Assembly (NCBI GenBank): GCA_016649715.1
Contig: JAENXC010000004.1
Span: 62,001 to 126,000, forward strand
Reading direction: 5' to 3'
Length of the DNA: 64,000 bases
Source: Flavobacteriaceae bacterium
GTDB taxonomy: Bacteria; Bacteroidota; Bacteroidia; Flavobacteriales; Flavobacteriaceae
Shown: positions 60,101-64,000 of the stretch, one piece after another
Layout of the letters: each line of letters begins with the position of its first letter
Numbering within the stretch: position 1 is the stretch's first letter
Made by a program: the position numbers and the translations under genes
The notes under the pieces: generated by a model
Databases searched by the model: none
What the model was told of the DNA's origin: nothing
What the model saw: the letters and a program-made list of their open reading frames with translations, nothing else

Positions 60101-61543
60101 AAGTTAGAAATTAACCGTACAAATATTCAAGACACAAAATATAAAACCGATGGGATACTCTACGGAAATGCAACCCACACCAATTTTGGCAATTGGGCAT
60201 TGAATCTTCATATTGAAGCTCCGGACAGATTATTGGTCTTGGACACTCCGCCAGAGGAAGATGCACTGTATTACGGAACTGCTTTTATAAGCGGAAAGGC
60301 AGACATAGAAGGGCCTATAAATGAATTAGAAATAAATGTTGATGCTACAACTGAAAAAGGGACAACTTTTAAAATACCCATCAGCGATACGGAATCTATC
60401 AGCGATGATTCCTTTGTCCATTTCCTTTCTCCAAAAGAAAAAGAGGCGCGTATTAATGGGGAAACGTTAGTTTCTGAGGAAAAGAAGGGGCTGACACTCA
60501 AATTTGAATTGGACATCAATAAAAACGCAGAAGTGGAAGTGGTGGTAGATAAAGTGAACAATTCCACTTTGAAGGGACGTGGAGCTGGAATACTTTTGAT
60601 TGAAATAAACACTAAGGGGAAATTCCAGATGTATGGCGATTTTCAAGTGTATGAAGGACAGTATGATTTTCGATATGGCGGCATCATTCAGCGAAATATT
60701 GAGGTAGTGCCTGGCGGAAACATAAATTGGGACGGGGCTCCCGAAAAAGCGAAATTAAACTTGAGTGCGGTTTATAGAACAGAAGCCAACCCCTCGGTTT
60801 TACTGGACAATCCTTCCATTAACACAAAAATACCAGTGGAAGTTTATGTAGGTTTAAATGGTGAGCTTGCCCAACCTGAGCTTAAGTTTAGCATTGATTT
60901 TCCCCGCGTAAGTTCCACTCTAAAAAGCGAGCTGCAGTACAAACTGCAAAATCAGGAGCAGATGCAGAACCAAGCACTTTTTCTGTTGGCTTCCAACTCA
61001 TTTGTGAATGACAACTATGCAGGTTCCAACGCTTTTGCTGGCACGGTGGCTGATAGGGTTTCTTCGCTTGTGAATAATATATTTGCGGCCCAAGGTGGTA
61101 AATACCGTTTAGGTTTGGATTATTCAGTTGGCAATAGAACCCCAAACCAAGAAACCGCAGACCGTATTGGACTTACAGTTTCAGCAAATATTAGCAAACG
61201 CATCCTCATCAATGGAAAAGTGGGCGTGCCCGTGGGTGGTGCGAACGAAACCGCAGTGGCTGGCGATATTGAAGTGCAATGGCTCATTAACGAAGACGGA
61301 AGCCTGCGAATGAAATTCTTTAACCGCCAGGCTGATTTGCAGTTTATTGGCGAGGATCAAATTTTTGAGCAGGGAATGGGAATCTCCTATTCGGTGGATT
61401 TCAATACTTTTCAGGAGTTGATGCGAAAATTATTCAATAAGAAAATGACTTTGGAGATGGAACAGCCCGTAACGCCGGACGAGAACAGTTACCCCGTGGA
61501 TTTTAAACCAAAGGGAACCAAAACGGAAGAGGATGGTGAGTAG
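57152..61543 (+). CDS. TamB-type translocation and assembly module protein (DUF490)
   Basis: A 1463-residue giant periplasmic protein. Near the N-terminus is a single hydrophobic anchor (VIIVLLVLIVIIFSIPSVQ), followed by a very long beta-rich, lipid-groove-like region. The C-terminal TamB domain (about residues 1100-1450) ends with ISKRILINGKVGVPVGGANE, VQWLINEDGSLRMKFFNRQ and FQELMRKLF. TamB-like proteins carry lipids between the membranes or help assemble outer-membrane proteins. The listed start is TTG inside the anchor helix. The open frame extends 57 bases further up to a stop and encodes a basic KRIKKLRKIIVRTF stretch but contains no ATG, GTG or TTG, so the true start is unclear. It is divergent from tsaD. 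Confidence 0.87.
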   Translation: MLLVLIVIIFSIPSVQTWAAKKVTTKLNETYGTDINIKRLGLNWKGEVDIREVYIADHHQDTLIYSKEVQTNIISFQNLIKGKLGFGNIALDHAKFYVKTYKDEETDNLSIFAKKFDTGKPSTSPFSLFSNDVTLTNSRVKITDENLENPDIFILNNVNIVADNFKINGPEVKANIKELSLVATRGITIKNLQADFSYTETNITLKDMNLETTESKIIGDVDLDHSKNGMADFVNEVVITANLKDSKVATNDLNAFYNEFGPDQLILLDTELKGTLNNFTVNNLKLQTGDTDIQGDYAFQNILDAEKEYAITAKNHNISTNYFDLRRFMPRVLGDVVPAELKELGSFNFSGNTTIIGNELNTKSDLRSGIGQANVDLKMGNINNIDIAYYKGNVVLKNFNLGKIAKTTSLGKMTGNLDFDGRGFSKTTVNTEISGTISSFDFEGYSYQNIEVSGKLKNPLFNGELSIDDPNLKLQFKGLIDASKETNHLDFEADVEFAELNKLNLIKRDSISVFTGKVVVDMDGKTIDDVVGTINFSQTFYQNERDNFYFDDFTITSSFEGPKRTIEINSPDIINGKISGEFLIEDIPNLFQNGIASIYANYIPQEVTTNQYIDYEFVVYNKIVDVFVPQLKLGDNTRVKGSVSSDESKFKLDFRSPEIILFDNYISKLNIQVDNDNPLYNTYISADSVYTGFYNLKDVNIINKTLNDTMYVRSEFKGGTKKEDLFNLSLYHTINPEGKSVIGVKKSDITYKGNVWYLNEKNNRLNKVVFDDNFKEIRIDSLVLSHNEQSIQMAGTLRDSTYKDIKVRFKDVNIGDVTPEIDSLRLKGNMNGKFDFLQKNGAYYPNSSVTIDDVTINEIHFGDLDLKIDGNEDLTKYRINTSLTNNNVKSINAVGEIDVSAKNPQIQMNVDLNQFNLQAFSPFGGDVITDIRGLITGNAKVSGNYKSPDILGRFTLENSGLKIPYLNTDFDIENNAQIIVTKNKLEINRTNIQDTKYKTDGILYGNATHTNFGNWALNLHIEAPDRLLVLDTPPEEDALYYGTAFISGKADIEGPINELEINVDATTEKGTTFKIPISDTESISDDSFVHFLSPKEKEARINGETLVSEEKKGLTLKFELDINKNAEVEVVVDKVNNSTLKGRGAGILLIEINTKGKFQMYGDFQVYEGQYDFRYGGIIQRNIEVVPGGNINWDGAPEKAKLNLSAVYRTEANPSVLLDNPSINTKIPVEVYVGLNGELAQPELKFSIDFPRVSSTLKSELQYKLQNQEQMQNQALFLLASNSFVNDNYAGSNAFAGTVADRVSSLVNNIFAAQGGKYRLGLDYSVGNRTPNQETADRIGLTVSANISKRILINGKVGVPVGGANETAVAGDIEVQWLINEDGSLRMKFFNRQADLQFIGEDQIFEQGMGISYSVDFNTFQELMRKLFNKKMTLEMEQPVTPDENSYPVDFKPKGTKTEEDGE

Positions 61544-61710
61544 GTGATTTTACTGTGGGTAGTCCTTAAAAGAAGTAAAGTGTTGTTTTTTATTGAATCA
61601 AAAATCAGTAAAACGGAGGCTGTTTAAAAAGTGAAAATTAGTCGATTTGTCTGGTCGAAACCTTATTCACAAGCAACAGCTTGCAGTTCTCGATTGCGAG
61701 CGGACGCCCT

Positions 61711-62147
61711 TTATAATTCCTTCACAAAATGATACCCCTTCGCCACAAAACCTTGGTTGTAGTAAAATTTATGCGAAGGAAAATTGTGCACATAAGTATT
61801 AAGTTCCACCCATTTGCAGGATTTTTTTCCTGCGTATTCGTAAGCGTATTCCATTAAAACTTTACCGATTCCGTGGCTTCGGTATGCATCGTCGATGATA
61901 ACGTGGTCCACTTCCATACTTTTCCCAGCATAATGGCGAGTTTGAAACCACAGGCCGCAAACGCCTATTAATTTTTCGGTATCAAAACACCCAAACATTC
62001 GTAGTTTTGATGCACCATTTCCAGCAAGCGTTCTTTCAAAAGTGCTTCGGAAACAGAAAAATTTCCCAATTTCTGCAAAAGGGGAATGATGCTTAAAATT
62101 TCTGAAGAAGGAATAATTTCTATGGAGATTTTGCTATTCGAAACCAT
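61711..62147 (-). pseudogene. GNAT N-acetyltransferase gene with a one-base frameshift
   Basis: The C-terminal 95 residues form one frame (FDTEKLIGVCGLWFQTRHYA, then VIIDDAYRSHGIGKVLMEYA, the acetyl-CoA site). The N-terminal 59 codons begin at an ATG overlapping the stop of the upstream sialidase-like gene (TAATG) and read MVSNSKISIEIIPSSEILSI up to NYECLGV in another frame. The join falls at a run of four A (61984-61987). Adding one base there restores NYECLGVFDTEKLIG, a continuous GNAT sequence. The gene is therefore disrupted by a single deletion in the DNA or by a sequencing error. The overlap with the sialidase gene suggests translational coupling. Confidence 0.78.
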
Positions 62148-63703
62148 TATTCAATCACAATCATTTTTAGGGTTTTGGAAGTTCCATTCACAGTTAGTTT
62201 GCAGAAATAGCTTCCGTTGGCAAGATTTATTTCACTTAAATTTATAGGGACAATATATTTCCCATACCCCTTGGTTTCGTTGTCCATAACCGTATAAACT
62301 TTTCTGCCCTGCGCATCAAAAAGATCAATACTCACCTGTGATTCCTCGTGAAGTTTAAAGGAAACATAGCTCACATCACTGGCTGGGTTTGGGTATTGAA
62401 CCACATTGTTTACTTGCTGCACAGCGCCATTTCCAGCAAAAAGAATTGGGGACGGAGTAACATCGGTCCAAATGCTAAGTTGACTGCTCTGTAAGCGCGT
62501 CCAAATAGGCCGAACTATGTTGTTGTGCACCACAATATTTGTGTAATCTCCAAAGAAAATTCCTGAATTTGGGGTAAATGGCGATTCGCTGATCCGTTTG
62601 TTGGTTATGGTATTTCCGCCATTTTCTGAATACGCAAGGTAAACGTCTGTTTGATTGTTGGTGTATGCCCTTCGGTCATAAAAAACAAAAAATAGATTGC
62701 CGTTGGTTTGGTCAATATCCATCCAAGTGAAAAACTGTTGTTTTCCGGCTGGGTCGTCGTTCACCCGAATTGGTGCACTCCAAGTATCACCGCCGTCGGT
62801 AGATTTGCTCATAAACACATCGGTATCATTTGCGCCATTGCGTTGGTCACTCCAGTTTACGTAGATTGTTCCATTATTTGGCCCACCGCTAATATCGCAT
62901 TTTGTTATGGGTAAACCATTTGCGCGGCTAATCCCTGGAATACTGTAGTCCCAACCTGTTGGCATAGGGTCTATTGCAATTTCTTGGGGCAGCCAAGTTT
63001 CGCCCTGATCCAATGATCTGTTGAAAACAAGTCCGTTGGGTCCTGCCCAAGCCACGTAAATTTCACCGTTTGGACCCACAGCGGGAACAGCACCCTCCAC
63101 AGTATCGTCTTCATCTATACAATCACCGTCAACACTGTTTATTTTTTTAGGCGTTGACCAAGTTTGGCCTCTATCTGTAGATTTTGAAAAACGAATGATT
63201 GATTTATCGTTGGGGTTGCTGCTGCCGTAATCGTCAAACTGCGTCCAGGTTACATATATATTGTTATTGGTCCGGTCCACCACGCTCCATTGCTTGTCCT
63301 GCGCCTTGGTTCCATTGAGGCCTGTGTAAGTTCCACTGCTCCAGTTATTGCCGTTGTCTGTAGATTTTTGGCAAACTATGCGGTCAATCCAGTTGCCGCT
63401 TGAAGGGTTGGAAAGGTGGAAATAATAGAAATTACCGTCTGTATCCACATCAAAAGAGGGGTCGCCCCAAACGCCATAACTGGAAGACATTGTTTGCTCG
63501 CTCCACGTTAGCCCACCGTCACTGCTGTTGTAAACGTTGTTCAGATTTGCGCCCGCTACCAAAATATCAGTGTTCAGCGGATTGATCATTATAGAAGGTT
63601 CATTCGGGTCATTGTTGTTGGTAATCATTACGTTCTGTGCTGCCAAAGGAGCAATCGTCAAAGCAGAAAGGAATAAAATGGAGAGTAATTTTTTGGAAGC
63701 CAT
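62147..63703 (-). CDS. Exo-alpha-sialidase-fold (BNR repeat) protein with T9SS sorting domain
   Basis: The start is chosen at the ATG giving MASKKLLSILFLSALTIAPL, cleaved after APLAAQ; the product is 518 residues. BNR/Asp-box repeats (S-x-D-x-G-x-T-W) recur: SSDGGLTWSE, STDNGNNWSSG, STDRGQTWSTP, SLDQGETWLP, STDGGDTWSAP. These mark a six-bladed beta-propeller of the sialidase superfamily. The catalytic arginine triad could not be confirmed. The last 70 residues are a T9SS sorting domain (YPNPASDVSYVSFKL, then SYFCKLTVNGTSKTLKMIV). It is secreted to the cell surface or medium. Its stop codon overlaps the start of the frameshifted GNAT gene. Confidence 0.86.
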   Translation of the reverse strand: MASKKLLSILFLSALTIAPLAAQNVMITNNNDPNEPSIMINPLNTDILVAGANLNNVYNSSDGGLTWSEQTMSSSYGVWGDPSFDVDTDGNFYYFHLSNPSSGNWIDRIVCQKSTDNGNNWSSGTYTGLNGTKAQDKQWSVVDRTNNNIYVTWTQFDDYGSSNPNDKSIIRFSKSTDRGQTWSTPKKINSVDGDCIDEDDTVEGAVPAVGPNGEIYVAWAGPNGLVFNRSLDQGETWLPQEIAIDPMPTGWDYSIPGISRANGLPITKCDISGGPNNGTIYVNWSDQRNGANDTDVFMSKSTDGGDTWSAPIRVNDDPAGKQQFFTWMDIDQTNGNLFFVFYDRRAYTNNQTDVYLAYSENGGNTITNKRISESPFTPNSGIFFGDYTNIVVHNNIVRPIWTRLQSSQLSIWTDVTPSPILFAGNGAVQQVNNVVQYPNPASDVSYVSFKLHEESQVSIDLFDAQGRKVYTVMDNETKGYGKYIVPINLSEINLANGSYFCKLTVNGTSKTLKMIVIE

Positions 63704-63904
63704 ACTATTTTCAAATTTTAAAAGGTTCGTAAATGTATAAAATACTTTGGTTTTCTTCGGAATAAATTCGGATTCAATTCCCAAAATTGAATTAAAAGAG
63801 AGTGCTGTAACCGACTGTATAATTATTTTTGACGAATTTAGTAGCGGAAATTAAGTTATTCCCTATTATGTTATTAATTGGGAAATTTTTAAACCCAATA
63901 ACTC

Positions 63905-63933
63905 CAAAAAATCCTCTTTGGGGATTTAGGGGC
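63905..63933. repeat. Copy of the CCCCAAAG-type hairpin repeat
   Basis: GGCCCCTAAATCCCCAAAGAGG (minus strand) with TTTTTTGG resembles the elements at 1919-1950 and 13466-13512. It lies just before the Tat-protein start. Confidence 0.45.
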
Positions 63934-63951
63934 CAATCAGTAACTCAACTA

Positions 63952-64000
63952 ATGAGACGAAAAGAATTCATCAAAATTTCAAGTATTGCAGGAATAAGTT
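63952..64000 (+). CDS. Start of a Tat-exported protein (partial)
   Basis: Only the first 16 codons are inside the window. MRRKEFIKISSIAGIS contains a twin-arginine signal (RRKEFIK followed by a mildly hydrophobic stretch), so the product is exported folded by the Tat pathway. Many Bacteroidota oxidoreductases and sulfatases start like this. Nothing else can be said; the gene continues beyond the right edge. Confidence 0.7.
   Translation, partial: MRRKEFIKISSIAGIS

Overview
The window comes from a member of the Bacteroidota, almost certainly family Flavobacteriaceae. Three things in the sequence point there. Several exported proteins end in type IX secretion (T9SS) sorting tails. Many genes have a -7 element of the form TAnnTTTG, the Bacteroidota promoter type, and few have clear Shine-Dalgarno sites. 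The families present (PadR/PspC/head-GIN operon, KTSC+J-domain protein, DUF3494 ice-binding lipoprotein, DUF2461, DUF4159, THUMP-like methyltransferase, TamB divergent from TsaD, GyrA followed by a TPR protein) are typical of this group. The genus cannot be fixed from sequence alone. The ice-binding protein, cold-shock protein and three DEAD-box helicases suggest a cold or marine habitat.

Layout. 1-3.1 kb: end of a MoxR ATPase, a DUF58 protein and OxyR. 3.1-9.8 kb: small conserved genes, an envelope-stress-type operon (DUF4870, small ORF, PadR, PspC, head-GIN lipoprotein), a lipocalin-like lipoprotein, and a cyclophilin divergent from a CoA-type Nudix hydrolase. 10-17 kb: PlsC-like acyltransferase, an ECF sigma factor with a membrane protein, a type II NADH dehydrogenase, a DEAD-box helicase, an EamA transporter and a 51-residue membrane protein. 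17-26 kb: an accessory-looking stretch with a zinc alcohol dehydrogenase, lipoprotein carbonic anhydrase, MFS transporter, histidine kinase, GNAT, Tat-type amine oxidase and a VTT-like membrane protein; degenerate copies of a helicase promoter lie inside it. 26-31 kb: two coupled DEAD-box helicases, a cold-shock protein and a DUF3494 lipoprotein. 31-50 kb: mostly housekeeping (Nnr, TlpA-like, HutH, ClpC, GyrA, TPR, NlpC/P60, thiolase, PgpH-like HD phosphodiesterase). 50.7-51.5 kb: tRNA-Ser, tRNA-Pro and a rearranged tRNA-Arg locus containing a GIY-YIG nuclease gene. 51.5-64 kb: methyltransferase, AI-2E permease, DUF4159, RsmE, TfoX-like, TsaD, TamB, a frameshifted GNAT, a sialidase-fold T9SS protein and the start of a Tat-exported protein.

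The most unusual locus is the tRNA-Arg region. An intact tRNA-Arg(TCT) and its terminator are followed at once by a GIY-YIG gene. The last codons and the stop codon of that gene lie in the D-arm of a second tRNA-Arg copy whose acceptor 5' strand is gone. A third copy upstream keeps only its 5' half. The second notable signal is a 32-bp palindrome-centred sequence inserted in frame, in two different reading frames, in nnr and a tfoX-like gene. Between genes there are also families of short tandem repeats and hairpin repeats. I saw no CRISPR array, no insertion sequence with a transposase, no phage genes and no rRNA.
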